Assembly (NCBI GenBank): GCA_001464935.1
Contig: LNEL01000049.1
Location: 1 to 64,000, forward strand
DNA from: Gammaproteobacteria bacterium Ga0077536
GTDB taxonomy: Bacteria; Pseudomonadota; Gammaproteobacteria; Ga0077536
DNA length: 64,000 bases
Reading direction: 5' to 3'
Shown here one piece after another: positions 55,000 through 64,000 of the stretch (positions within the stretch are counted from its first letter, which is position 1; each line of letters begins with the position of its first letter). The position numbers and the translations under genes were made by a program. The notes beneath the pieces are model-generated. The model was not told the origin of the DNA, made no database searches, and worked only from the letters and a program-made list of their open reading frames with translations.

Positions 55000-56394
55000 T
55001 TATGGGCTGTTGCCGGGCGCCGGCGTCTCGGCCCCGACCTCCCCGGGGCTGAGCCAGGCATTCGCCTGTGCCATCACGTCCGGGCTGAGCGTCCCGGCCG
55101 CTTCCTTCAGCCGCAGCAGGTTCAGCACGTAGTCGTAGCGCGCGCGCGCATAGTCGCGGCGCGCCTGCGACAGGCCGCGCTCCGCGGTCACCACGTCGAC
55201 CGTTGTGCGCGTGCCGACCTCGAACCCGGCTTTGGTCGACTCGAGCGCCGTGGTGGAGGACACCACGGCCTGCTTCAAGGCCTGCACCGCGCCAATTTGC
55301 GTCGCGATGCCGAGAAAGGCCTCCCGTGCCTGGCGATACACCGCGCGCCTTGTGCGTTCGAGCCGGTCGAGCGCACCGGCATGCTCGTGCACGGCCTGCC
55401 GCGTGCGCGAGTTGACGGCGCCACCTTCGTACAGCGGGATGTTCAGACGGACGCCGATCTCGCTGCTTTCGGTTTCGTTCTGCCCGAACAGCCCGCCTGT
55501 GCTGTTGAAGCCATGTCCGCCCTCGATGTCCACGGTCGGATAGTGACCCGCACGCTGCACGCCGATTTCATCCGCCGCGATCTCGGAGGCCACGAGTGCC
55601 GCCTCGAGTTCGAGGTTCTGTGCGATGGCCGTCTCGGTCCATTGTTCGATGTTGTCCGGATCGGGCCGCTCGAGCGGCAACTGCTCGCCGAGGCGCCACA
55701 GCGAGCGGTGCTCGGCGCCAGTGACTTCGCGCAGCCGCTCCTCGGCATTCTGCACCGCGTTCTCCGCCGTGATTTCCTGCGCGCGTGCCAGGTCGTAGCC
55801 GGCCTGCGCCTCCTGCACGTCGGTGATCGCGATCAGGCCCACGTCGAAGCGTTGTTGCGCCTGCTCGAGCTGGCCCTGCAACGACTGCGTCTCTGCCCGT
55901 GCGAAGCTCAGGTTGTCCTGAGCGGCGAGCACATCGAAGTAGCGTTCGGCCAGCCGTACCATCAGGCGCTGAAAGGCGGCATCGATCTGCAGCTGTGCCT
56001 GTCGCAACCGCTTGTCGGCCTGCTGAAGCCGCAGATGGCGGTCGCGATGGAACACCGGCTGCACGAGGCTCAGGCGATAGTCGGTCTGATCGAAGGCCGA
56101 TTCGCCGCCGCCGGTGCCGAACGCGAACTCGGCGGTGATGTCCTGGCGGACCCGGGCGCCGCCGGTGGTGAAGCGGAGCTGCGGCTTCCACAGCGCTGCC
56201 CGGGCCTGCGGAATCCCTTCGGCGACGGCGAGCGCATTGTTCTGGGACTCACGATACTCGGGATCCGACTGCTCGGCCAGCGCGAGCAGCGCGAGCAGAT
56301 CAGCCGCCCGGGCCGTGCCCGCCGACAGGGTGCACAGCGACAGCGTCAGGACTCCGAGCTTCAGACCTGAACGGAGGAGCTTCAAAACGGGCAT
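55000..56394 (-). CDS. tolC: TolC-family outer-membrane efflux channel
   Basis: The 464-residue protein has a signal peptide (LGVLTLSLCTLSAGTARA) and two repeats of the outer membrane efflux domain: DPEYRESQNNALAVAEGIPQARAALWKPQL opens the first, and GHYPTVDIEGGHGFNS the second. Coiled-coil-like helices follow each. TolC forms the trimeric exit duct for tripartite pumps and type I secretion. In many gammaproteobacteria a protein-repair methyltransferase and a rhodanese gene lie upstream, as here, supporting the tolC assignment. Confidence 0.93.
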   Translation of the reverse strand: MPVLKLLRSGLKLGVLTLSLCTLSAGTARAADLLALLALAEQSDPEYRESQNNALAVAEGIPQARAALWKPQLRFTTGGARVRQDITAEFAFGTGGGESAFDQTDYRLSLVQPVFHRDRHLRLQQADKRLRQAQLQIDAAFQRLMVRLAERYFDVLAAQDNLSFARAETQSLQGQLEQAQQRFDVGLIAITDVQEAQAGYDLARAQEITAENAVQNAEERLREVTGAEHRSLWRLGEQLPLERPDPDNIEQWTETAIAQNLELEAALVASEIAADEIGVQRAGHYPTVDIEGGHGFNSTGGLFGQNETESSEIGVRLNIPLYEGGAVNSRTRQAVHEHAGALDRLERTRRAVYRQAREAFLGIATQIGAVQALKQAVVSSTTALESTKAGFEVGTRTTVDVVTAERGLSQARRDYARARYDYVLNLLRLKEAAGTLSPDVMAQANAWLSPGEVGAETPAPGNSP

Positions 56395-56433
56395 GCACGG
56401 TTCCTTGCAAAAGCGGGCGAGCGGGCGCCGGGA

Positions 56434-56748
56434 TCAGTAGGTCGCCATCGCGGGATCGATGCGTCGGGCCCAGGCGTCGATCCCGCCGGCGAGGTTCTGC
56501 ACGTGGACGAAGCCCTGCGCCAGCAGGAAGGCCTGCGCCGCGCGACTGCGCATGCCGTGGTGACACACCACGACCAGACGCCGTGTGCGATCCAGTTCGG
56601 CATGACGGGCGGGCAGTTCGCCCAGCGGAATGTGCAGCGCCCCGGGCAGACTGCACAGCGCGACTTCCCACGCTTCGCGCACGTCGAGCATTGCGGGTGC
56701 CGCCCCGGCCAGCGCGGCCGCGAGTGCCTCGACGTCAATCTCTTCCAT
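56434..56748 (-). CDS. single-domain rhodanese-like protein
   Basis: The 104-residue protein is a lone rhodanese domain: PAMLDVREAWEVALCSLPGALHIPLGEL, active-site loop VVCHHGMRS with its Cys, and GFVHVQNLAGGIDAWAR. It may transfer sulfane sulfur. It lies 39 bp upstream of tolC and 3 bp after pcm2, suggesting a single minus-strand transcript. Confidence 0.9.
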   Translation of the reverse strand: MEEIDVEALAAALAGAAPAMLDVREAWEVALCSLPGALHIPLGELPARHAELDRTRRLVVVCHHGMRSRAAQAFLLAQGFVHVQNLAGGIDAWARRIDPAMATY

Positions 56749-56751
56749 GGC

Positions 56752-57405
56752 CTAGAACGCGAACTTGGGTGCGCTCTCGGCTCCGACCAGCGGTTCGAGT
56801 TCCGTCTCGAACAGGGACTCGACGGCATATGCCTGCTCGGCGGTGCGGGTGATCAGCAGAGCCTCCATCGCGTGTCCACTGCCGACGACCATGAACAGGC
56901 GGCCGCCGACCGCGAGCTGCGCCTCGATCTGCGGTTGGCGCTGCGCAAACGAGCCGGTGACGGCAATCACGTCGAACGGGGCCTGTGCGGCATAGCCGTC
57001 GATGCCGTCGGCGGTGACCAGCGCGACATTCGAAATATCGCGTGCCCGCAGCCGCTTCGCCGCGCTGTCGGTGAACGCCGCATAGATTTCGACACTGACG
57101 ACGCTGCTGGCGAAATGGGCGAGCAGGGCGGTGAGATAGCCGCTGCCGGTGCCGATCTCGAGCGCCCGATCGCGCGGGCCCGGATTGAGCGCCTGCAGCA
57201 TGCGGGCTTCAACCTTCGGAAACATCATCGACTGCCCCATGCCGAGCGGAATGCGCGTGTCAGAGAACGCGAGCTGGCGGTAGGCCTCGGGGACGAACTG
57301 CTCGCGAGGCACTTCGAAGAGCGCATCGAGCACCGACTGATCGAGCACTTCCCACGTGCGGATCTGCTGTTCGACCATGTTGAAGCGGGCTTGCTGAAAA
57401 TCCAT
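56752..57405 (-). CDS. protein-L-isoaspartate O-methyltransferase paralogue
   Basis: The 217-residue protein has motif I as ALEIGTGSGYLTALLAHF, and MDFQQARFNMVEQQIRTWEVLD, a start typical of the Pcm-like group found before tolC. PLGMGQSMMFPKVEARMLQ replaces the canonical QTISQP substrate loop of true Pcm (compare the pcm at 18664), so substrate choice may differ. It is the first gene of the pcm2-rhodanese-tolC set and is divergent from the TPP riboswitch. Confidence 0.85.
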   Translation of the reverse strand: MDFQQARFNMVEQQIRTWEVLDQSVLDALFEVPREQFVPEAYRQLAFSDTRIPLGMGQSMMFPKVEARMLQALNPGPRDRALEIGTGSGYLTALLAHFASSVVSVEIYAAFTDSAAKRLRARDISNVALVTADGIDGYAAQAPFDVIAVTGSFAQRQPQIEAQLAVGGRLFMVVGSGHAMEALLITRTAEQAYAVESLFETELEPLVGAESAPKFAF

Positions 57406-57514
57406 GAAGAAGACTCGCGTAAGGAACCTGGTTTGCGTGAGACGGGGCGGCGAATAACCGCGCTGTGTCTCGGTATGGTCGCCCGGAATTATACGCTATA
57501 GTGCTGTCAGCGAC

Positions 57515-59595
<2,081 letters not shown>

Positions 59596-59614
59596 AACGA
59601 AAGGAAATGACACC

Positions 59615-60439
59615 ATGACAGGATTGATGCTGCGAACGACAAGGGTGCTGGGCGCCGCGGTGCTGGCCATGACACTGGGTACGCACGTCATGGCGGCGGA
59701 CGGACCGACACTCGAACAGGCCGTGGCCGGCGAGCACCGCAGCGCGGCGAATCGCGCGCGCGACGCGCATCGGCACCCGGTAGAGACGCTGGGCTTCTTC
59801 GGCATTGCGCCGACGATGACCGTCGTCGAGATTCTGCCGGGCGAGGGCTGGTATACGGAGATCCTCGCGCCGTATCTGAAGGACCGGGGCAAGCTGGTGG
59901 TCGGCATCTACGATCCCGCCAGCGAGAGTGCGTACGAGCGTAAAAGCACCGCTGCGCTGGCTGCCAAGCTCGATGCCTCGCCTGAGCTCTACGGCGCCGT
60001 CGAGCGTCAGATCATGTGGCAGGGCGACAGCGTCGTGCTCGGGCCCAAGGGCTCGGCGGACATGGTCGTGACCTTCCGCAACTCGCACAACTGGCTGAAC
60101 AGCGGCAAGTTCGAGGCGGTCTACAAAGCCTGCTTCGAGGTGCTGAAATCGGGCGGCGTGCTCGGCATCGAACAGCATCGGGCAGCAGCGGATGCCGACC
60201 CGTCAAAGAGTGCCGAGAAGGGCTATCTGCCGGAGGCGTATCTGATCGGCGTGCTCGAAGGCATCGGCTTCAAGCTGGCCGGCAAGTCCGAGGTCAACGC
60301 GAATCCGCGCGACACCAAGGACTACGCCGACGGCGTATGGACACTGCCGCCGGTCCTCAAACTCGGCGATCAGGATCGCGAGCGCTACGTCGCGATCGGC
60401 GAGTCCGACCGCATGACGCTGAAGTTCGTCAAGCCCTGA
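59615..60439 (+). CDS. exported class I SAM-methyltransferase-like protein
   Basis: ATG 59615 gives 274 residues; the tracked ORF overlaps thiC in another frame. The first 28 residues form a signal peptide (VLGAAVLAMTLGTHVMAA). The mature part has a Rossmann methyltransferase pattern in altered form: TMTVVEILPGEGWYTEILAPYL (motif I, with LPGEG in place of GxGxG), then GSADMVVTFRNSHNWLN and a GGVLGIEQHRA strand. SAM is not known to be free in the periplasm, so either it has lost catalysis or it acts on something delivered with a cofactor. It is 19 bp after thiC. Confidence 0.8.
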   Translation: MTGLMLRTTRVLGAAVLAMTLGTHVMAADGPTLEQAVAGEHRSAANRARDAHRHPVETLGFFGIAPTMTVVEILPGEGWYTEILAPYLKDRGKLVVGIYDPASESAYERKSTAALAAKLDASPELYGAVERQIMWQGDSVVLGPKGSADMVVTFRNSHNWLNSGKFEAVYKACFEVLKSGGVLGIEQHRAAADADPSKSAEKGYLPEAYLIGVLEGIGFKLAGKSEVNANPRDTKDYADGVWTLPPVLKLGDQDRERYVAIGESDRMTLKFVKP

Positions 60440-60514
60440 GGACGGGACGCGCACGTCGACGCTGCGCCGCTGGCAGGGCGCGCGGCCGACGTCGCGCCCT
60501 CGCCGCCCGTCGGG

Positions 60515-61540
60515 TCAGGCGGTCAGCGACTCTGCGTGCTGTCGGCTCGTGATTGTCGCTCGCAGCTCGGCGGGCGTCAGCCAGGCGCCCGCTTCCCCGC
60601 TCAGCAAGCGGCGCCAGTCACGCGCGCCGGGCCGGCCGTGAAACAGGCCGCACAGATGTTTCGTCATCACGCGCAGCGGCGTGCCGCGCGCGTACTCCGC
60701 TTCGAGGTAGGGCATGAATGCCGCCAGCAGTGCGAGCGCCGAGCGGGGTGACTGCGCGGGCTGGCCGAACAGCCGGGCATCGACCTCCTGCAGCAGCAGC
60801 GGACGGTCATAGGCTGCGCGACCGAGCATCACGCCGTCGAGGGCCGGCAGATGCGGCAGGCATTCCTCGAGCGAGCCGAGGCCACCATTCAGCACGATGC
60901 AGAGCTCGGGAAAATCCGCCTTGATCCGATGGACCCGCGGATAGTCGAGCGGCGGGATCTGGCGGTTCGCGCGAGTGTCCAGGTTCAGCAGTGCCTTGCG
61001 CGCATGCAACAGCACGACGCGGCACCCGGCGTCGCGAATGCGCGCGATGAGCCCGGCCAGCGCGTCGTAGCTGTCGAGGTCATCGACACCCAGGCGCGTT
61101 TTGACGGTGACGGGAATCGACACGGCGTCCCGCATCGCGGCAACGCAGTCCGCCACCAGCGCGGGCTCTTTCATCAGGCAGGCGCCGAAGCGGCCCGCCT
61201 GCACCCGATCGCTGGGGCACCCGACATTCAGATTGATTTCGTCATAGCCCGCCGCCGCGCCGATGCGGGCCGCAGCCGCGAGCACGCCCGGGTCGCTTCC
61301 GCCAAGCTGCAGGGCGACCGGGTGCTCGACTTCACCGAAGGCCAGCAGACGCTCCCGCGGGCCGTGCAGCACCGCCTGCGCCACCACCATCTCGGTGTAG
61401 AGCCGCGCGTGCTGCGACAGCAGGCGCGCAAAGTGCCGGTAATGACGGTCGGTGCACGCCATCATCGGCGCCACGCAGAAGCGCCACGCGGCGGGGTCCG
61501 GGGTGCGCTTGTCATCGACGGAAGGGGGCTTGGGATCCAC
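60515..61540 (-). CDS. dusA: tRNA-dihydrouridine synthase A
   Basis: The 341-residue TIM-barrel flavoenzyme starts MDPKPPSVDDKRT and has FCVAPMMACTDRHYRHFARLL, EINLNVGCPSDRVQAGRFGACLM with the catalytic Cys, VTVKTRLGVDD, and VLLHARKALL. Lengths and CPSDRVQ place it with DusA, which reduces U20/U20a in tRNA using FMN and NADPH. It is transcribed alone; the downstream thiC-linked gene is convergent. Confidence 0.93.
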   Translation of the reverse strand: MDPKPPSVDDKRTPDPAAWRFCVAPMMACTDRHYRHFARLLSQHARLYTEMVVAQAVLHGPRERLLAFGEVEHPVALQLGGSDPGVLAAAARIGAAAGYDEINLNVGCPSDRVQAGRFGACLMKEPALVADCVAAMRDAVSIPVTVKTRLGVDDLDSYDALAGLIARIRDAGCRVVLLHARKALLNLDTRANRQIPPLDYPRVHRIKADFPELCIVLNGGLGSLEECLPHLPALDGVMLGRAAYDRPLLLQEVDARLFGQPAQSPRSALALLAAFMPYLEAEYARGTPLRVMTKHLCGLFHGRPGARDWRRLLSGEAGAWLTPAELRATITSRQHAESLTA

Positions 61541-61766
61541 GGGGTGCTTTCGGTTCAGATTCGCGGATTATCCCCGATACAGACCAGGACTGTGTCGTTG
61601 GCGTAAAAGCGAACCCGGCGGCGGCCCCGCCACTCGTCGAAACAGGTGCCCTGCATCCGCCCCTGGCGTCGTGCATCCTCCGGCAGGCGGGGACAGCGCG
61701 CTTGGTTCGGCCGCATCGGATATGGCAGCATGCGACGAAACGGTCATGCCGGTTCAACAGAGGGAA

Positions 61767-62123
61767 ATGCCAGTGACTGACGCGAACGACCACGGACAAA
61801 CCACGTTCGTGAAACCGCCAGCAACGCCGCAAGCAACGCTCGATGAAGTCGATTTCGACGTGACGAAAGGCTTCGATGACGAGCCGGTCGAGGCGGGCGA
61901 CGAGATTTTCGACATCACCCAGGGGGCTGATGACGTCGCCGCGCTGCCGGTCAGCGAGCCGGCACCGCCGTCCCTCCCGCCAGCGCCTGTTGCGCCGCCC
62001 GTCGTGGAAGCCGCTGCCGTCAGCCCACCAACGCCGACCCCTGCAGGCGGCAGCCCGATTGGGATCATCCTGGCAGTGCTCGCGGTCGCTGCCGCTGCTG
62101 CGGCCTGGTTCCTGCTGAAATGA
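61767..62123 (+). CDS. small Pro/Asp-rich protein with C-terminal membrane anchor
   Basis: About 118 residues beginning MPVTDANDHGQTTFVKPPAT, with acidic repeats (DEVDFDVTKGFDDEP, GDEIFDITQGADDV), a Pro-rich linker, and a C-terminal helix (GIILAVLAVAAAAAAWFLLK). This is a tail-anchored arrangement with a cytoplasmic acidic domain. The start is ambiguous: ATG 61746 or 61767, or GTG 61773, which has AGAGGG at a better distance. The DFDVTKGFDD/IFDITQGADD repeat suggests a duplicated short motif. No function is known. Confidence 0.6.
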   Translation: MPVTDANDHGQTTFVKPPATPQATLDEVDFDVTKGFDDEPVEAGDEIFDITQGADDVAALPVSEPAPPSLPPAPVAPPVVEAAAVSPPTPTPAGGSPIGIILAVLAVAAAAAAWFLLK

Positions 62124-62160
62124 GTTCGCGCCGCGGCCACCCGGTCGCGGCCAGCACTGC

Positions 62161-62868
62161 TCAGACGATGCCGGCAGACGCCGTGGCCAGCAGGCGACGC
62201 GTGAATTTCGTGCGCAGATAAAAGCCGCGGGGCAGGGTGCCGGCCGGTTCTCCGGCGGCATCGAAACTGGGAGCCAGCGCGCGCGCGTTCGCGGCCTTCG
62301 GCCGAATCTGCAGATACCGGCCGACCCGGGCATCGAGTTGGGCGTAGCTGCCGGTCACCAGCAACTCCATCAGTTCCTCCCAGTCTTCGCGCAGCACGCG
62401 CGCGTCCTCCTGGTCCGGGCTCCACAGCACGGGCCAGCCGACACGCCGCACGGCCAGCGGCAGGCGCCGGTCCGCCTCGAGTGGAATCCACAGCACGCGG
62501 CGCAACTTGTGCCAGACCGGTGAGTCCTCCCACCGCTGTCCGCTCGCGCCGCGCAACGGCGCCACGCACAGGAAGGTCGATTCCGCGGGCACACCAGCGG
62601 CATTGACCGGAATGCTCTTCAGCTCGATGCCGAGGCGCGTGAAATCCGGTAGTGAACGCGAACCCGCATCAGCGCCGAGTACGCATTCGAGCAGGGTGCC
62701 GGCGTAGCCTTTCGTGTGGCGCGGGGCGCCTGGCGGGGGCATTCCCGCCTGCGCTGCGAGGACGCCCAGGGCTTGGCCGGCAATGGCGCGCGCGCGGGCG
62801 AGCAGTTCTTGCTCGGACGCGGGAGGTGGGGCACGACAGGCGCCTGCCGCGATCCCGGCCTCAATCAT
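62161..62868 (-). CDS. mutH: DNA mismatch repair endonuclease MutH
   Basis: ATG 62868 (MIEAGIAAGACRAPPPASEQ) gives 235 residues and overlaps the glnD stop by 8 bp; the tracked longer ORF is rejected. The catalytic D-ExK cluster is visible in LLECVLGADAGSRSLPDFTRLGIELKSIPV, and GYAGTLLE and WHKLRRVLWIPLEA are typical. MutH nicks the unmethylated strand at hemimethylated GATC sites in MutSL repair, implying a Dam methylase elsewhere in this genome. MutH occurs in only part of the gammaproteobacteria. Confidence 0.92.
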   Translation of the reverse strand: MIEAGIAAGACRAPPPASEQELLARARAIAGQALGVLAAQAGMPPPGAPRHTKGYAGTLLECVLGADAGSRSLPDFTRLGIELKSIPVNAAGVPAESTFLCVAPLRGASGQRWEDSPVWHKLRRVLWIPLEADRRLPLAVRRVGWPVLWSPDQEDARVLREDWEELMELLVTGSYAQLDARVGRYLQIRPKAANARALAPSFDAAGEPAGTLPRGFYLRTKFTRRLLATASAGIV

Positions 62869-64000
62869 TGAGCGCCGCGATGATCTCCCCGCGCAACGCA
62901 TCCTGTCGCACCGCATTCTCGAAGGGCCGATCGTCGAAGTCGGTGATGTAGAAATAGTCTTCCGCGCGCTCCCCGATCGTCGCAATGCGCGCGTCGTGCA
63001 GCCGCACGCCCTGGTTCTGCATCGCGCGGCCGACCAGCGAGAGGAAACCGGGACGATCGGCCGCAATCACCTCCATGACGGTACGGGCATTGACGGTGTC
63101 GGGCGTGAACGTGACGGATGCCGGCACGCTGAAGTTGCGCAGACGGCGGCTCACCGCCGGCGTGGCGCGCGCCGGTGCGATCTCTCGCGCGCGCAGCGCG
63201 GAGCGCAGTCGGCTCTGGATGTCGTGCAGTCGTTGCGCGTCATCGACGACGCTGCGCGTCTCGGCATCGAGGACCGTGAACGTGTCGAGGGTATAGCCGG
63301 CGCTCGAGGTGATGATGCGCGCGTCCTGCACGTCGAGCCGCAGTCGATCCAGCGTGGCGGTTGCAATGGCGAACAGGAAGTCCGAGTCCGTGGCATAGAT
63401 GAACACCGACGTGCCGCCCTTGCTGTCGAAGTTGCGCAGTGCGATCAAGGGCAGGTCGTCTTCATCCGCCTCGAGGATCGTTTCGGTGTGCCAGGCGATT
63501 TCGATCGGCCGGTGACGCAGGAAGTACTCCTCGCTGAGCGTGCCCCACAGCAGCGATACCGAATGTTCGGGAAAGCGTTCTGTATCGATGAGCTTGCGCG
63601 CTTCCTGGCGCGTTGCCTCGGTGCGTTCGACGCGCTCGACCCGCGCCTCGATGCCGGTGCGCAGCGCGCGCAGCGTCGCGAGGTAGAGCTCGAAGATCAG
63701 CGAGCGCTTCCAGCCCGTCCACAGTTGCGGATTGGTGCCGCGAATATCGGCGATCGTCAGCAGGAACAGGTAGTCGAGGCGGGCCTCGTCGCCGACAATG
63801 GCCGCAAAGCGCTGGATGACTTCCGGATCGTAGATGTCCTCGCGCTGCGAGGTCGCCGACATCACCAGATGATTGTTGACCAGCCACGCGACGAGATTCG
63901 TGTCGTAGTTGCTGAGTCCGTGCGCCAGGCAGAAGGCGGTGGCCTCCTGGGCGCCGACTTCGCTGTGATCGCGGCCGGTGCCCTTGCCGACGTCATGGTA
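62861..64000 (-). CDS. glnD: [protein-PII] uridylyltransferase GlnD, C-terminal part (truncated by window edge)
   Basis: The frame stays open to the right edge; the tracked start (63865) is internal. About 379 residues are visible: the end of the HD domain (YHDVGKGTGRDHSEVGAQE), NNHLVMSATSQREDIYDPEV, and two C-terminal ACT domains (SVFIYATDSDFLFAIATATL; RTVMEVIAADRPGFLSLVGRAM). The N-terminal nucleotidyltransferase part is beyond the window. GlnD uridylylates PII proteins in low nitrogen and removes UMP with the HD domain when glutamine is high. The stop overlaps mutH. Confidence 0.95.
   Translation of the reverse strand, partial: YHDVGKGTGRDHSEVGAQEATAFCLAHGLSNYDTNLVAWLVNNHLVMSATSQREDIYDPEVIQRFAAIVGDEARLDYLFLLTIADIRGTNPQLWTGWKRSLIFELYLATLRALRTGIEARVERVERTEATRQEARKLIDTERFPEHSVSLLWGTLSEEYFLRHRPIEIAWHTETILEADEDDLPLIALRNFDSKGGTSVFIYATDSDFLFAIATATLDRLRLDVQDARIITSSAGYTLDTFTVLDAETRSVVDDAQRLHDIQSRLRSALRAREIAPARATPAVSRRLRNFSVPASVTFTPDTVNARTVMEVIAADRPGFLSLVGRAMQNQGVRLHDARIATIGERAEDYFYITDFDDRPFENAVRQDALRGEIIAALND

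Noticed and set aside
55297-56370. 357-residue plus-strand ORF antisense to tolC
   Set aside because: Shadow of tolC; no signal peptide, no domain.

Overview
The window is GC-rich chromosomal DNA from a Gram-negative bacterium, almost certainly a gammaproteobacterium. The supporting evidence is a set of gene orders: surE-pcm-nlpD-rpoS; initiator tRNA-rimP-nusA-infB-rbfA-truB-rpsO-pnp; rpsP-rimM-trmD-rplS; a yafS-like methyltransferase-rnhA-dnaQ beside mltD; and mutH beside glnD. LPS-heptose/Kdo genes, TolC, a PBP1b with a TPR lipoprotein, and DsbC fit a diderm envelope. Genus cannot be fixed from the sequence; a Xanthomonadales/Nevskiales-like lineage is a guess. No prophage, insertion sequence, CRISPR array or resistance island was seen. 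It is mostly core genome with a few accessory insertions.

Layout. 1-6.6 kb: 5' part of an RND/MMPL exporter (off the left edge), a membrane diguanylate cyclase, a HisN-like phosphatase, a NadM-Nudix fusion with degraded adenylyltransferase motifs, two exported unknowns and an SDR with Phe at the catalytic Tyr position. 6.6-9.2 kb (minus): EgtB-like protein, NRDE/TANGO2 protein, apt. 9.5-14.1 kb: GAF-GGDEF protein, mltD, methyltransferase, rnhA, dnaQ. 14.2-16.9 kb: grxD, hydantoinase B, a 31-residue membrane peptide and a PuuD-like membrane protein. 17-22.5 kb: argF, surE-pcm-nlpD-rpoS, a Mth938-domain protein, adk. 22.6-28.4 kb: a lysine-rich histone-like peptide with its own promoter, mrcB plus an LpoP-like lipoprotein, a FhlB/FliK-like pair, and a GYF_2-pentapeptide-repeat membrane protein.

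28.5-40.3 kb is the translation/RNA block: initiator tRNA, rimP, nusA, infB, rbfA, truB, rpsO and pnp, then fau (minus), then rpsP, rimM, trmD, rplS. The rpsP 5' end is abnormal: no usable start codon is visible. 40.3-48.5 kb: a small glutaredoxin, xerD, a minus-strand pair (GspE/PilB-type ATPase and a Ser/Thr kinase fused to a cyclic-nucleotide-binding domain) placed between xerD and dsbC, then a 933-residue TPR protein. 48.5-53 kb: DUF3108 protein and the translationally coupled hldE-hldD-waaA operon for LPS inner core. 53-57.4 kb: glycine-zipper protein, DEDD exonuclease, isochorismatase-like hydrolase, tolC-rhodanese-pcm2. 57.5-64 kb: TPP riboswitch and thiC, an exported methyltransferase-like protein, dusA, a tail-anchored protein, mutH and the C-terminal part of glnD (off the right edge).

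The items most worth a second look are the kinase/cNMP-secretion ATPase pair, the missing rpsP start, the U1:U72 initiator tRNA, the motif-depleted NadM and SDR enzymes, and two very small genes absent from the ORF track.
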